In this document: positions 42,568 to 51,418 of the stretch, piece after piece | How positions within the stretch are numbered: the first letter of the stretch is position 1 | Layout: each line of letters starts with the position of its first letter | From: Shewanella pneumatophori | GTDB lineage: Bacteria > Pseudomonadota > Gammaproteobacteria > Enterobacterales > Shewanellaceae | Direction of reading: 5' to 3' | Assembly: GCF_023283895.1 (NCBI RefSeq) | Contig: NZ_JAKILB010000015.1 | Location: 1-64,000 of the forward strand | DNA: 64,000 nucleotides | The notes under the pieces: model-generated | Seen by the model: the letters and a program-made list of their open reading frames with translations, nothing else | What the model was told of the DNA's origin: nothing | Database searches by the model: none | Translations under genes and position numbers: made by a program

Positions 42568-43236
42568 TTAGTCAACAATGGAAGTTTGGTCGCGTGTTAT
42601 ATCAGATCCTGATGGTTTTTGCACCAGAATGAGATCGTTTGCTGCAAATAATAGCTTAAAACCGTGTTTATTTGCTAGAAACTCAAATGTAGCTTGCTGA
42701 TAAAAGCTGACATGGGTCAGGTTATTTTTGTGGTGCCATTTATCGAAAGCTGCAAGATCACTCAGTAGTGGCGAACAAATCGCTAACCAACCACCTGGTT
42801 TGAGCAATTGGCTTAGTAATTGCCACTCTTTATAAGGGAAACGAAAATGCTCAAACACCCTATAGCAACAGATGAAATCATACTCTTGCTTTAATGAGCT
42901 GCTCCATGGTGCGATGCTGGGATCATACTGGTTGAGTTGATGACCTTTTTTAGTGATTTTTCTTAGAGTCTTGCTGTCGAGGGTACGACCAAAATTCAGC
43001 CCCAACAATGGTGTGTAGCCATTTTCACATTGCTCGACTAAGTCCAGCATAAAACGAGCGAGTGATTTTTGCTTGTTACTGGCGAGCCGGTATTTTTGTA
43101 GTTCAGCTGAAGGCGGCAGATGCGAGTTGGCGTCTGCAAAGACTAATTGGCATTGGTGGCAATGATATAAACAGCGCTTCTTATTGGCATAAAACCGATT
43201 GGTGTTATCACTATGACAAAGAGGGCATCTGCGCAT
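42568..43236 (-). CDS. Zinc-ribbon class I SAM methyltransferase
   Basis: This encodes 222 residues. The N-terminal zinc ribbon (RRCPLCHSDNTNRF and CLYHCHQCQLVFAD) is followed by a Rossmann-like methyltransferase core with PLLGLNFGRTLDSK near motif I, DFICCYRVFEHF near the motif-II/III area and LLKPGGWLAICSPLLS. This domain pairing is common in methyltransferase-type-12/23 proteins, but the substrate is unknown. A 53-bp gap separates its end from yihI on the same strand. Confidence 0.8.
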   Translation of the reverse strand: MRRCPLCHSDNTNRFYANKKRCLYHCHQCQLVFADANSHLPPSAELQKYRLASNKQKSLARFMLDLVEQCENGYTPLLGLNFGRTLDSKTLRKITKKGHQLNQYDPSIAPWSSSLKQEYDFICCYRVFEHFRFPYKEWQLLSQLLKPGGWLAICSPLLSDLAAFDKWHHKNNLTHVSFYQQATFEFLANKHGFKLLFAANDLILVQKPSGSDITRDQTSIVD

Positions 43237-43298
43237 ATATTAGTTAAACCAATGACTTAATTAAATTGAGTATAAATGAAGATCGTTGAGGTAGAAAT

Positions 43299-43328
43299 AA
43301 AAAAAGGCGACAGATTAATCTGTCGCCT
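43299..43328 (-). terminator. Strong terminator-like palindrome with no clear gene before it
   Basis: AGGCGACAGATT / AATCTGTCGCCT is a perfect 24-base palindrome. It has a T7 run on the minus strand, so it would stop a transcript coming from the right (43.4-44.0 kb). No convincing gene lies there. Confidence 0.8.
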
Positions 43329-43361
43329 CTATAAAAGTGCTAATCCGCACCAATTCTGATT

Positions 43362-43484
43362 TCAAGTGTCCATACTTGCTATGTGACTATCCCGGTCAAT
43401 ATCCATCTTATTTTTTGTCTGCTTTCCATGCATGTCTTGTAGTTTATGGTCTTCCCGACACTTTATTTTTAGACCAGTCGCCAT
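43362..43484 (-). CDS. Possible 40-residue ORF, doubtful
   Basis: The reading frame begins ATGGCGACTGG and ends 34 bp before the strong terminator; the product is polar (CREDHKLQDMHGKQTKNKM...). It overlaps the end of the 88-codon ORF at 43469-43735 in another frame. No ribosome site is well placed. It may be part of a decayed gene or of a dispersed repeat. I do not recognise it. Confidence 0.2.
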   Translation of the reverse strand: MATGLKIKCREDHKLQDMHGKQTKNKMDIDRDSHIASMDT

Positions 43485-43735
43485 CCTGACAACTGTTTCC
43501 GTAGATGGTCTTTAAAAGACACATCACAATTTTTATTCGTCCATCCAATGACGCCTAAGTAACCATCCTTGTACATTTTTTTAAGTATCTTCCAGTGATA
43601 ACAAGCTTCCCGCAAGTGCATCCTAAGCTGTAGCTTCCTCTGCCGTATTTGTATCCTACAAATACTTTCCTGTTGGTACATGTTTCTCTGAATGTAAGGG
43701 TCAGTGCTAAATAGCGTTTTGGCCTTCCTAACCAA
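43469..43735 (-). CDS. Possible hypothetical ORF or gene remnant
   Basis: This is an 88-codon frame from a TTG. No ATG is available in the open frame, which extends only ~10 codons further upstream. The product is basic and aromatic (REACYHWKILKKMYKDGYLG, then WTNKNCDVSFKDHLRKQL), rather protein-like, but I cannot place it. The TTG has AAGGA only two bases upstream, too close for good initiation. Together with the 40-codon frame that follows and the terminator at 43299-43328, it may be a frameshifted remnant. The flanking 43740-43990 stretch is AT-rich and shows no ORF. Confidence 0.25.
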   Translation of the reverse strand: MVRKAKTLFSTDPYIQRNMYQQESICRIQIRQRKLQLRMHLREACYHWKILKKMYKDGYLGVIGWTNKNCDVSFKDHLRKQLSGWRLV

Positions 43736-44004
43736 ATCCTTACTAAAATTTTTATGACCTGGACTTCAAATTGAAATCTCTACTCTTATTATTTTTAGTG
43801 AGTGGTCTCAATAATATTATTATTATTTCGTTAATTTATTCTTATATCTTAAATGTATACATACCAAAATCTGAAAGTTGTTATTAATATTTTTTGTACT
43901 AACAGTTGGGTTCATCTCGGTACGGGAGCTATTTAAACCTAGAACTGTGATCTCTGTCAAGCAGGTTTTTAATTGAAGTTTACGTAAACGTAAATGTATT
44001 GCTA

Positions 44005-44028
44005 TAAAAAAGGACGGTTGCCCGTCCT
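44005..44028 (-). terminator. Terminator of the cytochrome c4 gene
   Basis: AGGACGG-TTGC-CCGTCCT with a T6 run on the minus strand lies 20 bp after the stop codon. Confidence 0.9.
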
Positions 44029-44047
44029 ATTTAGTTAACGCTAATAT

Positions 44048-44668
44048 TTACTTAAGGTTTGATATATATTTAGATAATGCTTCAATATCATCACTATTTA
44101 GCTTTTTAGCAACGTCTTGCATCATGCCATTTAAGTCGTTGTTACGATTTGTATCGTGGAATTTATTTAGCTGGATCTTGATATAATTCGCATGCTGTCC
44201 GTTAAGTGCAGGGAAGCCCGCAAGCTCCGCGCCTTTGCCTTGAGGACCATGACATGCAATACAAGCTGTGATGCCACGAGTCGCGTCACCATTTTTATAA
44301 AGTTGTGCACCAAGTTCCGGTACATCTTTAACATCGATATCTTTATGTTCTTGAGTTGCATAGAATGCAGCAAGGTCTGCAATATCTTGATCGCTTAGTG
44401 CAACAGACATGCCGCCCATGATTGGGTCCATACGACCTTCTTTACCGCCAGTTTGTGCTGCACTGCGGAAATCATGTAGTTGCTTTTCTAGGTATGTACT
44501 ATGTTGACCTGCAAGTTTTGGGTACATGTCTATCATGCTGTTGCCGTCAACACCGTGACAAGCAGAGCAAACGATGGCTTTAGTTTTTCCGGCTTCAGCA
44601 TTTCCTTCTGCCATAGCAGGTGAAGATATTGTGGCTAAAACAGACAGCGCAAGAGCTAACTTTTTCAT
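44048..44668 (-). CDS. Diheme cytochrome c4
   Basis: This encodes 206 residues. A signal peptide (MKKLALALSVLATISSPAMA) exports it to the periplasm. Two heme-binding CxxCH motifs are present, CSACHG (about residue 30) and CIACHG (about residue 125), each followed by a similar c-type domain; conserved YPKLAGQHSTYLEKQL and FPALNGQHANYIKIQL repeats are typical of cytochrome c4. It carries electrons to terminal oxidases. The ATG at 44668 is preferred because it gives the clean signal peptide; an upstream in-frame start at 44701 does not. Confidence 0.92.
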   Translation of the reverse strand: MKKLALALSVLATISSPAMAEGNAEAGKTKAIVCSACHGVDGNSMIDMYPKLAGQHSTYLEKQLHDFRSAAQTGGKEGRMDPIMGGMSVALSDQDIADLAAFYATQEHKDIDVKDVPELGAQLYKNGDATRGITACIACHGPQGKGAELAGFPALNGQHANYIKIQLNKFHDTNRNNDLNGMMQDVAKKLNSDDIEALSKYISNLK

Positions 44669-44836
44669 GGCGTTCCAACTTCTTATTAAAATATTTGTCA
44701 TGAGCTTACTAGGAAGACCCGCAAGCGTGATAAAATGTATTTTATGTGATCGGGGTAATATTTTACACGAAATTGTGAAAATGTAAGCAACTCTTCGATA
44801 TTTAAACAGTTAGATGATAAATTTTTGGAGTTAATT

Positions 44837-45514
44837 GTGAGTGAATCTCGTATCGATTTCCGTAAAGCTGAGTTTTTAATTAGTGCGCCAGATATTGCGC
44901 ATTTGAATGAATACCTACCTGGTGATGTTGGGGTAGAGATTGCGTTTGCGGGTCGTTCTAACGCGGGTAAGTCGAGTGCACTGAATTTACTGACAGAGCA
45001 AAAAATTGCTCGTACCAGTAAAACACCAGGACGTACGCAGTTAATTAACGTTTTTAGACTAGATAAGCACCGTCGTTTGGTCGACTTACCTGGTTATGGT
45101 TTTGCTCAAGTTCCACTGGCCCTAAAATTAAAGTGGCAAGAGGCATTGGGTGAGTACTTGCTTAAACGTGATTGTTTGAGTGGTGTAGTGGTGCTGATGG
45201 ATATCCGTCATCCACTAAAAGATCTTGATATGCAAATGATTGAGTGGGCAGTTCAGAGTCACATTCCTGTTTTAGCGCTATTAACCAAGGCTGATAAGCT
45301 AGGTCAAAGTGCCAGAATGAAGATGGTAAATGAAGTGCGCAAGAAGCTAAGCCATTTTGAAGATGGTGTTAAAGTTGAGCCATTCTCGTCGTTAAAAGGG
45401 ATTGGTAAAGGCAAGGTGCTTGGTATTTTAGATAGCTGGTGTAAACCTGAATGGTTAATGCAACAGTTAGAAGCTGATGCAATTGCTGCTCAAGTTGAAG
45501 CTGACAAAGAGTAA
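44837..45514 (+). CDS. engB: Ribosome biogenesis GTPase EngB (YihA/YsxC)
   Basis: This encodes 225 residues. G1 is [15 protein letters not shown], the switch region is [15 protein letters not shown]3 is [12 protein letters not shown] and G4 is LLTKADKL. EngB acts in 50S subunit assembly. The start is GTG at 44837 with GGAG 7 bases upstream; an in-frame TTG at 44825 overlaps that ribosome site. It is separated from cytochrome c4 by a divergent promoter region, and its neighbour on the right is the Spot 42 RNA gene, as in E. coli. Confidence 0.95.
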   Translation: MSESRIDFRKAEFLISAPDIAHLNEYLPGDVGVEIAFAGRSNAGKSSALNLLTEQKIARTSKTPGRTQLINVFRLDKHRRLVDLPGYGFAQVPLALKLKWQEALGEYLLKRDCLSGVVVLMDIRHPLKDLDMQMIEWAVQSHIPVLALLTKADKLGQSARMKMVNEVRKKLSHFEDGVKVEPFSSLKGIGKGKVLGILDSWCKPEWLMQQLEADAIAAQVEADKE

Positions 45515-45545
45515 CGAGTTTATTGTTATATCGATTAGTTAAATG

Positions 45546-45572
45546 ACGCTCCCAATTGGGGGCGTTTTTTTT
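45546..45572 (+). terminator. Terminator of engB
   Basis: ACGCTCCC-AATT-GGGGGCGT with one G-U pair is followed by T8 on the plus strand. Confidence 0.92.
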
Positions 45573-45615
45573 GCCTCTATTTTGAGGTTTATGCTGATCT
45601 CACTGAATTTTAGGC

Positions 45616-45783
45616 AAAAAAAACCGACGGCATAAACCATCGGTATAAATTAGCTCTTTTGGGGAGAAGCTAAATTCAACAAGACTCAAGTTCAATCAAA
45701 CTATGTTGATATCGCTTAATGAACACAGCATAACTCGAATTTTGCTCAATTTAAAGTATTTACTCTAAATTTTATTTCAGACG
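45616..45783 (-). ncRNA. Candidate small RNA downstream of Spot 42 (5' end unknown)
   Basis: A second terminator-like hairpin on the minus strand (ACCGATGG-TTTATG-CCGTCGGT then T8, 45616-45644) lies about 140 bp past the Spot 42 terminator. In minus-strand RNA the single irregular position is a U-G wobble pair, whereas on the plus strand it would be a C-A mismatch, so the minus strand is favoured. No ORF is present. A TTGAAC-N17-TAGCTT promoter-like pair lies within the interval and would start an RNA of roughly 65 nt. In Vibrionaceae a separate small RNA (VSsrna24) is encoded just downstream of spf; this may be a counterpart. Boundaries are uncertain. Confidence 0.4.
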
Positions 45784-45900
45784 AAAAAAAGCCCCAGCGA
45801 ATTAGATTCACTGGGGCGCCATAATTTGGCCATTTACTACAAAGTAGCAAACGTAAAAAAAAGGTCTGAAAGATAGAACATCTTAACCTCTGTACCCTAC
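45784..45900 (-). ncRNA. spf: Spot 42 regulatory RNA
   Basis: The first ~40 bases on the minus strand, from GTAGGGTACAGAGGTTAAG to TTCTATCTTTCAGACC, are nearly identical to E. coli Spot 42. The 3' end is the same type of GCCCCAG...CTGGGGC terminator with a T run. The middle is diverged and U-rich. Gene order engB-spf-polA is also conserved. Spot 42 is an Hfq-dependent RNA that, in enterics, represses secondary-carbon and central-metabolism genes and is itself lowered by CRP-cAMP. A TATTCT box lies about 5-10 bases before the start. The ends are assigned by comparison from memory, not by alignment. Confidence 0.95.
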
Positions 45901-45963
45901 GCAGAGAATATTACTTCATTAATCGGTATATGAAAAACAGTTTTTGTAAAAAACATACAATAA

Positions 45964-45979
45964 TGTGATGGGTATCCCA
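45964..45979. promoter_or_regulatory. Possible CRP site upstream of spf
   Basis: TGTGA-N6-TCCCA agrees with the CRP consensus TGTGA-N6-TCACA at 8 of 10 positions. It lies about 65-80 bp upstream of the Spot 42 start. The second half is weak, so this is only a candidate. Confidence 0.25.
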
Positions 45980-46224
45980 ATGTTTGCTCAATAAAAATAC
46001 ACACTTTGATCGCAAATTTTCAGTTTAATAGCTATATATCAACAATTTATCTTGGATAATGTTAATTCTTAGCCAAAAGGGGAATTTACTGCGGTAACTG
46101 CTGTTTTATATAGGAAATAGTCGCAGTAGTGCTATTGAGCCATTTTGAGGCAGTAATAGGATAAATGGTTATCGGTAACAAATGGTGTGCAGTGAAAGGG
46201 GAGTCGATCAAGGTTAATAAAGAT

Positions 46225-46252
46225 AGCTAGCTAACACTATTGTTAGCTAGCT
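46225..46252 (-). terminator. Hairpin after polA
   Basis: AGCTAGCTAACA-CTAT-TGTTAGCTAGCT is a 12-bp perfect stem 17 bp after the polA stop. The T run on the minus strand is poor (CTTTATT), so termination may be partial. The rest of 45901-46224 holds the spf promoter region and no ORF. Confidence 0.65.
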
Positions 46253-46268
46253 GCGGTAGTCGAATGAC

Positions 46269-49031
46269 TTAGTGAGCCTGTTCCCAGTTGTCGCCCACGC
46301 CAGCTTCGGCAAGTAGCTCAACATCTAAACTGGCAGCTGCTGCCATCAGCTCGCATATTTTGTCTTTTAAGCTATCAACTTTTGTTGCATCAACTTCAAA
46401 TACTAATTCATCGTGTACTTGCATGATCATGGTGATTTCACCGGTTGTTTCCGTTGCAATCCATTTCGCGATATCAATCATGGCTTTCTTGATGATGTCG
46501 GCAGCGGTACCTTGCATTGGTGCGTTAATCGCGGCGCGCTCAGCAGCTTGTCTGCGCATTGCGTTTCTATCTTTAATTGCTGGTAGATAGAGGCGACGAC
46601 CAAATAATGTCGACACGTAACCTAGATCGGCAGCAATTGCGCGAGTCTCTTCCATGTACTTCAGTACGCCCGGGTAGCGCTTGAAGTAAGTATCGATATA
46701 GCTTTGCGCTTCAGCTCGAGGGATATCTAGCTGCTTGGCTAGGCCAAATGCCGACATGCCGTAGATTAGACCAAAGTTAACCGCTTTAGCGCGACGACGT
46801 TGATCGACAGTGACTTCACTGAAATCAACATCAAATACTTCTGCTGCAGTGGCTTTATGAATGTCTTTACCTTCAGCAAACGCTGTTAGTAGGCCTTTGT
46901 CCTGCGACAAGTGCGCCATAATTCTTAATTCGATTTGCGAGTAATCGGCAGCGAGGATTTTTTTACCCTCTGGGGCAATAAACGCATGACGAATACGGCG
47001 GCCTTCTTCGGTACGAATTGGAATATTCTGCAGGTTTGGCTCGCTTGAAGATAAACGACCGGTTGCTGCATTGGCTTGGTGGTAGCTAGTGTGTACACGA
47101 CCGGTTTTAGCATTAACCATTAATGGTAGTTTATCTGTGTAGGTGCTCTTAAGTTTAGCTAGGCTACGATGCTCTAAAATAATCTTCGGCAGTGGATAGT
47201 CGAGGGCTAGTTCAACTAGCACTTCTTCAGCTGTTGATGGTGCGCCTTTTGGCGTTTTCTTGATGACTGGGTAGCCTAACTTGTCGAAAAATAGCTCTTG
47301 TAGCTGCTTTGGTGAGCTTAAGTTAAATGGCTGGCCTGCGATCTCATGAGCTTTATGTTCTAGCTCATCAATCTTACGCGCGAGCTCTTCGCTTTGTTGG
47401 CCAAGTAACATGCTATCAATCAATACGCCTTGGCGCTCAATATCTGACAGAATATTAACAAGCGGTAATTCGATATCGCTAAACACACCAGCAAGCTCAG
47501 TTTGCTTTTCTAGGCGAGCCCATAAATGTTGGTGCAAGCGCAGGGTAATATCAGCATCTTCTGCGGCGTAAGGTGCAGCAGTTTCTAATGGAATTTGATT
47601 GAATGTAAGTTGTTTAGCGCCTTTGCCAGCAATCTCTTCAAAGCTAATATTTTTATGGCCGAGGTACTTAAGTGCTAAGTCGTCCATATTGTGCTTAGAT
47701 GCGACAGAGTTAAACACATAAGACTCAAGCATAGTGTCAAACTGTACGCCGCGAAGTGTAATGCCTGCATTAGCAAAAATGCTGATATCGTACTTTAAGT
47801 TTTGACCGACCTTTTTCAGATTCTCATCTTCTAAAAGTGGCGTGAGCTTTTCAAATACGAGTGCTTTATCTAATTGCTCTGGTGCATCAACATAGTCGTG
47901 TGCCAGTGGCAAGTAAGCGGCTTTACCTGCTTCAACAGCAAATGAAATACCGACTAACTCAGCTTCCATATAATTAAGGCTAGTGGTTTCAGTATCAATC
48001 GCGATGAGTTCAGCTTGTTTTAGCTTGGCAATCCACGCGTCTAACTGTTCAATAGTTAGAATCGTGTCGTATTCAACCTCAAGATCTAACTTGGCAGCTG
48101 GCGCATCATCGTCTGTAGTTGGTGAAGCTGTTGTTTTATCGCCACTGTTATTGTCGAGCACTTCAGCTAGCCAGCGCTTAAATTCCATTTCGCCATAGCA
48201 CTTAATTAGCTCATCTTTATCAGCCGGTTCAATTGAAAGTGCATGCCAATCTTGTTCTAGCTCTACATCTAGCTTGATGGTTGCTAGCTCGTAGCTAAGT
48301 TTAAGCATATCGGCATGCTCAATAATTTTGGCTGGCATGGTTTTCGAACCACGGAAACCTAGTTCTGGCATTTTCTCTGGTGCGGCCAAGATTTGTTCCA
48401 CTCCGCCAACGCCTGTTAACATAGCTAATGCGGTTTTTTCACCTACGCCCGGTAAGCCAGGAATGTTATCGGCTTTATCACCTTGTAGCGCTAACAGATC
48501 GATGATTAGTTCTGGGCCAACACCAAACTTTTCTGTGACCTCTGCAGGCCCCATAATTGTATTGGTCATGGTATTAATTAGGGTGACGTTGTCATCCACT
48601 AATTGCGCCATGTCTTTATCGCCAGTACTAATTAATACTGCGCGACCTTCTTTACTGGCTTGGGTGGCAATCGTACCGATAACGTCGTCGGCCTCAACAC
48701 CTGGAATGCAAACGAGTGGTAAACCTAGCGCTTTAATAATTCTATGCAGCGGCTCGATTTGAGTGCGCAAATCGTCAGGCATCGGCGGACGTTGAGCCTT
48801 GTACTCCGAGTACATGTCGTTACGGAATGTTTTGCCTTTTGCATCAAAAACGACCGCCATTTGTGATGGCTTATATTGGTTCAAAAGGCTACGAAGCATA
48901 TTGATTACGCCGTATACGGCACCGGTAGCTTCTCCTTTAGAATTCGTTAAGTGAGGTGGTGCATAGTACGCGCGGTAAAGGTATGAAGAACCATCCACAA
49001 GAATTAAAGGGTTATCGGCAATTTTAGGCAT
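46269..49031 (-). CDS. polA: DNA polymerase I
   Basis: This encodes 920 residues (E. coli 928). The 5' nuclease domain (about 1-290) has [18 protein letters not shown] and [20 protein letters not shown]. The 3'-5' exonuclease domain has the intact motif [12 protein letters not shown]. Polymerase motifs A ([16 protein letters not shown]), B ([20 protein letters not shown]) and C ([10 protein letters not shown]) are all present, so all three activities are expected. It works in Okazaki fragment processing and repair. Confidence 0.98.
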   Translation of the reverse strand: MPKIADNPLILVDGSSYLYRAYYAPPHLTNSKGEATGAVYGVINMLRSLLNQYKPSQMAVVFDAKGKTFRNDMYSEYKAQRPPMPDDLRTQIEPLHRIIKALGLPLVCIPGVEADDVIGTIATQASKEGRAVLISTGDKDMAQLVDDNVTLINTMTNTIMGPAEVTEKFGVGPELIIDLLALQGDKADNIPGLPGVGEKTALAMLTGVGGVEQILAAPEKMPELGFRGSKTMPAKIIEHADMLKLSYELATIKLDVELEQDWHALSIEPADKDELIKCYGEMEFKRWLAEVLDNNSGDKTTASPTTDDDAPAAKLDLEVEYDTILTIEQLDAWIAKLKQAELIAIDTETTSLNYMEAELVGISFAVEAGKAAYLPLAHDYVDAPEQLDKALVFEKLTPLLEDENLKKVGQNLKYDISIFANAGITLRGVQFDTMLESYVFNSVASKHNMDDLALKYLGHKNISFEEIAGKGAKQLTFNQIPLETAAPYAAEDADITLRLHQHLWARLEKQTELAGVFSDIELPLVNILSDIERQGVLIDSMLLGQQSEELARKIDELEHKAHEIAGQPFNLSSPKQLQELFFDKLGYPVIKKTPKGAPSTAEEVLVELALDYPLPKIILEHRSLAKLKSTYTDKLPLMVNAKTGRVHTSYHQANAATGRLSSSEPNLQNIPIRTEEGRRIRHAFIAPEGKKILAADYSQIELRIMAHLSQDKGLLTAFAEGKDIHKATAAEVFDVDFSEVTVDQRRRAKAVNFGLIYGMSAFGLAKQLDIPRAEAQSYIDTYFKRYPGVLKYMEETRAIAADLGYVSTLFGRRLYLPAIKDRNAMRRQAAERAAINAPMQGTAADIIKKAMIDIAKWIATETTGEITMIMQVHDELVFEVDATKVDSLKDKICELMAAAASLDVELLAEAGVGDNWEQAH

Positions 49032-49118
49032 AATTAAGTATTCGTTTATCGGTATTCGATGATGGCGCTAGCATGCCATATTAGGGCAATTTCGGCCACG
49101 TAAAATTATTTGTTAGCC

Positions 49119-49127
49119 TGTGGATAA
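49119..49127 (-). promoter_or_regulatory. Single consensus DnaA box upstream of polA
   Basis: TTATCCACA (minus strand) is an exact DnaA box about 90 bp upstream of the polA start. One such 9-mer is expected roughly every 130 kb per strand, so chance is a real possibility. The remaining 49032-49418 interval (387 bp) is AT-rich, probably holds the polA and elbB promoters, and shows no ORF. Confidence 0.25.
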
Positions 49128-49418
49128 CTCTGTGAGTTAATGCGTGTAACTCGATCTTGAATAAAATCGGTTAGAAAAAGACTTTTGCGTAAGTGCTTGA
49201 AAAACATTTAATTAAATTAAATGTGTGAAGTGGGTTTTATTTTTGAAATTTGAAATAATTATGTGGACTTTTTATTTTTATGCGTATTTCAGCTCCATTC
49301 CTTGGTTAAATATCACTCACTTGATAAAGTGATGACCTAACTTAGCATGATAAATAATCTGATCAAGCAGTTTATTACAGGTTTGTTAAAACAATATGAT
49401 ATATAAAGAGGCTTTTTA

Positions 49419-50072
49419 ATGAAAAAAGTAGCAGTTCTTCTCAGCGGCAGTGGCGTTTACGATGGCACCGAATTACATGAGTCAGTTTTAGCCTTATTAG
49501 AGATAAAAAAAGCGGGGGCAAACTATCAATGTTTTGCCCCCAATATTCCTCAATTGCATGTTGTTAATCACCTAACAGGCGAAGTGCAAGAGCATGAGTC
49601 TCGCAATGTATTGGTTGAGTCTGCCAGAATTGCCCGCGGCGAGATAAAGCCGGTAGATGAACTTAATATTGCTGAATTTGATGCGCTGATTATCCCGGGA
49701 GGATTTGGCGCGGCAAAAAATCTATGTAATTTTGCAATTGCTGGTGCTGAGCATGAGGTCGAGCCTAGTGTTAAGTACTTTATCTCGCAATTTGCCGAAA
49801 GTCATAAGCCGGTTGGCTTTATTTGTATTTCGCCAATTATGATCCCACAGCTATATGGTCAAGGGGTAAGCGGTACGATAGGCAGTGACGCAGGCACTGC
49901 GGCAGCGTTTGATCAACAAGGTGGGAAACATCAAGCGGTTAGCGTGCATGAAATAGTGGTTGATGAGCAGCATAAAGTCGTCAGTACGCCAGCTTATATG
50001 TTGGCGAGTGATATTGTTGAGGCACACTCAGGCATTAGTAAGTTAGTAGAGAAAGTGTTGCAAATGGCTTAA
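49419..50072 (+). CDS. elbB: ElbB, glyoxalase-like DJ-1/PfpI family protein
   Basis: This encodes 217 residues. DJ-1/PfpI fold: KKVAVLLSGSGVYDGTELHE, DALIIPGGFGAAKNLCNF and the nucleophile-elbow cysteine in VGFICISPIMIPQL. It closely fits ElbB (once called enhancing lycopene biosynthesis protein 2), for which a glyoxalase-type activity has been reported. It stands alone with its own terminator. Confidence 0.93.
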   Translation: MKKVAVLLSGSGVYDGTELHESVLALLEIKKAGANYQCFAPNIPQLHVVNHLTGEVQEHESRNVLVESARIARGEIKPVDELNIAEFDALIIPGGFGAAKNLCNFAIAGAEHEVEPSVKYFISQFAESHKPVGFICISPIMIPQLYGQGVSGTIGSDAGTAAAFDQQGGKHQAVSVHEIVVDEQHKVVSTPAYMLASDIVEAHSGISKLVEKVLQMA

Positions 50073-50102
50073 TGGCTTAAAACGCCATTGTTAGTTGCTA
50101 TG

Positions 50103-50134
50103 AGTAAGCCCGCATTTTGCGGGCTTACTTTTTA
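50103..50134 (+). terminator. Terminator of elbB
   Basis: AGTAAGCCCGC-ATTTT-GCGGGCTTACT is an 11-bp perfect stem followed by T5. Confidence 0.92.
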
Positions 50135-50169
50135 ATAAATAGACTTTAGCTAAGTGACCTATTGAGTGG

Positions 50170-51009
50170 CTATATCTTACGGGTTTTGCTGTCGATAAAG
50201 CCTTGAATAACCCCCACTAGTAAACCACCAAGGTGCGCACCGTTGGCGATAGATAGGCCAAACATATCGGTAAAACCAAGTACAAGCCATAACAGCATAA
50301 AGCCAATGTAAGCGGGAGGCAGGCCGATACCTGATTCTGGTCGCCTATGTCCCATAATCCAGGTGTAACCGACTACTGCGTAAACCACACCAGATAATCC
50401 GCCGAATTGAGGCCCTGCCATAAAATACTGTAAAACGTTAGGCAACGTGCCGCCAACTAGCAGCAGAATGAATAGTGGGGCAAAACCTAATTTATTTTCT
50501 ATCTTGCCGCCCAAATACCACCACCAGAGCAAATTAAAAATAATGTGCATGGCTGAAAAGTGCAGCAGACTAGGAGTGAATAGGCGCCAGATCTCGCCTG
50601 ACGTGTTGGCCTGTATAGCGCCAAAAAATGACAGTTGCTCAAAAATAGGGTTAGCAAAGCCGAGATTCATTGCCGCGTAAATAATTACACAGGTAAAAAA
50701 CACACTCAGAGTTAGCGGCCCTGCACCTGTGATAAATTGACTCACAAGTTGTAAACTTGGGCTACCGTAATCAAGCTTGGTGTGGGTATCGCCATTTTCC
50801 CACGAGGCAGCGAGATATTTTTCGTCAAATGGGTTATTGATAAAATGCAGGTATTCGAAGTGAGCTTGTTCAAAGTGCTGTTGATCGTGGATCATCAACG
50901 CCACACCTTGTTCGGTTGGCATCAGTTCGCAATCAATATTTAGCCCTTTTAGGTAGTCGATGAGAGCCTGTGCTGCTCGGCTGTTAGGTAGCCTGCCAAT
51001 CTCAATCAT
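50170..51009 (-). CDS. glpG: Rhomboid intramembrane protease GlpG
   Basis: This encodes 279 residues. A cytoplasmic N-terminal domain (about 1-90) precedes six membrane helices. The catalytic serine motif GLSGVVYAVVGY and the partner histidine in NGAHLGGLLVGVI are present, as is the HIIFNLLWWWYLGGKIE helix-2 signature. GlpG cleaves membrane proteins within the bilayer. It lies 18 bp after glpE on the same strand, the glpEG pair. Confidence 0.94.
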   Translation of the reverse strand: MIEIGRLPNSRAAQALIDYLKGLNIDCELMPTEQGVALMIHDQQHFEQAHFEYLHFINNPFDEKYLAASWENGDTHTKLDYGSPSLQLVSQFITGAGPLTLSVFFTCVIIYAAMNLGFANPIFEQLSFFGAIQANTSGEIWRLFTPSLLHFSAMHIIFNLLWWWYLGGKIENKLGFAPLFILLLVGGTLPNVLQYFMAGPQFGGLSGVVYAVVGYTWIMGHRRPESGIGLPPAYIGFMLLWLVLGFTDMFGLSIANGAHLGGLLVGVIQGFIDSKTRKI

Positions 51010-51027
51010 ACTTTACCTCTTGCATAT

Positions 51028-51336
51028 CTATAAGTTAGCTTGATGCCATGCGCTGTAGCCACCGTCTAGGCTAAATACTTCATCAAAGCCTTGCTCATTT
51101 AAATAAGTGGCAGCACTTTGACTGCTTATTCCATGATAGCAAACAACGACCAATGGTAAGTCCATATCAGCATCACCGATAAAGTGAGCTAGATTTTCAT
51201 TGTTCAGGTTAAATGCACCGTCTATATGGCCGGCTTCAAAGCTGGCCGCATCGCGGATGTCGACAATTTGCAACTCAGTTGACTCTGTTTGCATCTGAAT
51301 GAGTTGATTAACACTAAGATGTTGAAAGACTGACAT
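51028..51336 (-). CDS. glpE: Thiosulfate sulfurtransferase GlpE
   Basis: This encodes 102 residues in a single rhodanese domain. The active-site loop CYHGISSQSAA carries the catalytic cysteine, and IVDIRDAASFEAGHIDGAFN is the conserved N-terminal rhodanese motif. It transfers sulfane sulfur from thiosulfate to acceptors such as cyanide or thioredoxin. It is the first gene of a glpE-glpG pair. Confidence 0.93.
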   Translation of the reverse strand: MSVFQHLSVNQLIQMQTESTELQIVDIRDAASFEAGHIDGAFNLNNENLAHFIGDADMDLPLVVVCYHGISSQSAATYLNEQGFDEVFSLDGGYSAWHQANL

Positions 51337-51366
51337 AGGAGACCTTGAGTTGTTGAGTTATAAAAT

Positions 51367-51400
51367 TAGCTGTAATGCACAGTGACATACATTACAGCTA
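51367..51400 (-). terminator. Hairpin after tdh
   Basis: TAGCTGTAATG / CATTACAGCTA is an 11-bp perfect stem with a 12-base loop, 19 bp after the tdh stop, followed by AATTTTA on the minus strand. It is a plausible terminator between tdh and glpE. Confidence 0.65.
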
Positions 51401-51418
51401 GGATAAGGAATTAACTAT

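Noticed and set aside
43330-44000. CsrB/CsrC-type RNA, as csrC lies near engB and yihI in E. coli
   Set aside because: No series of GGA-bearing hairpin loops is visible on either strand.
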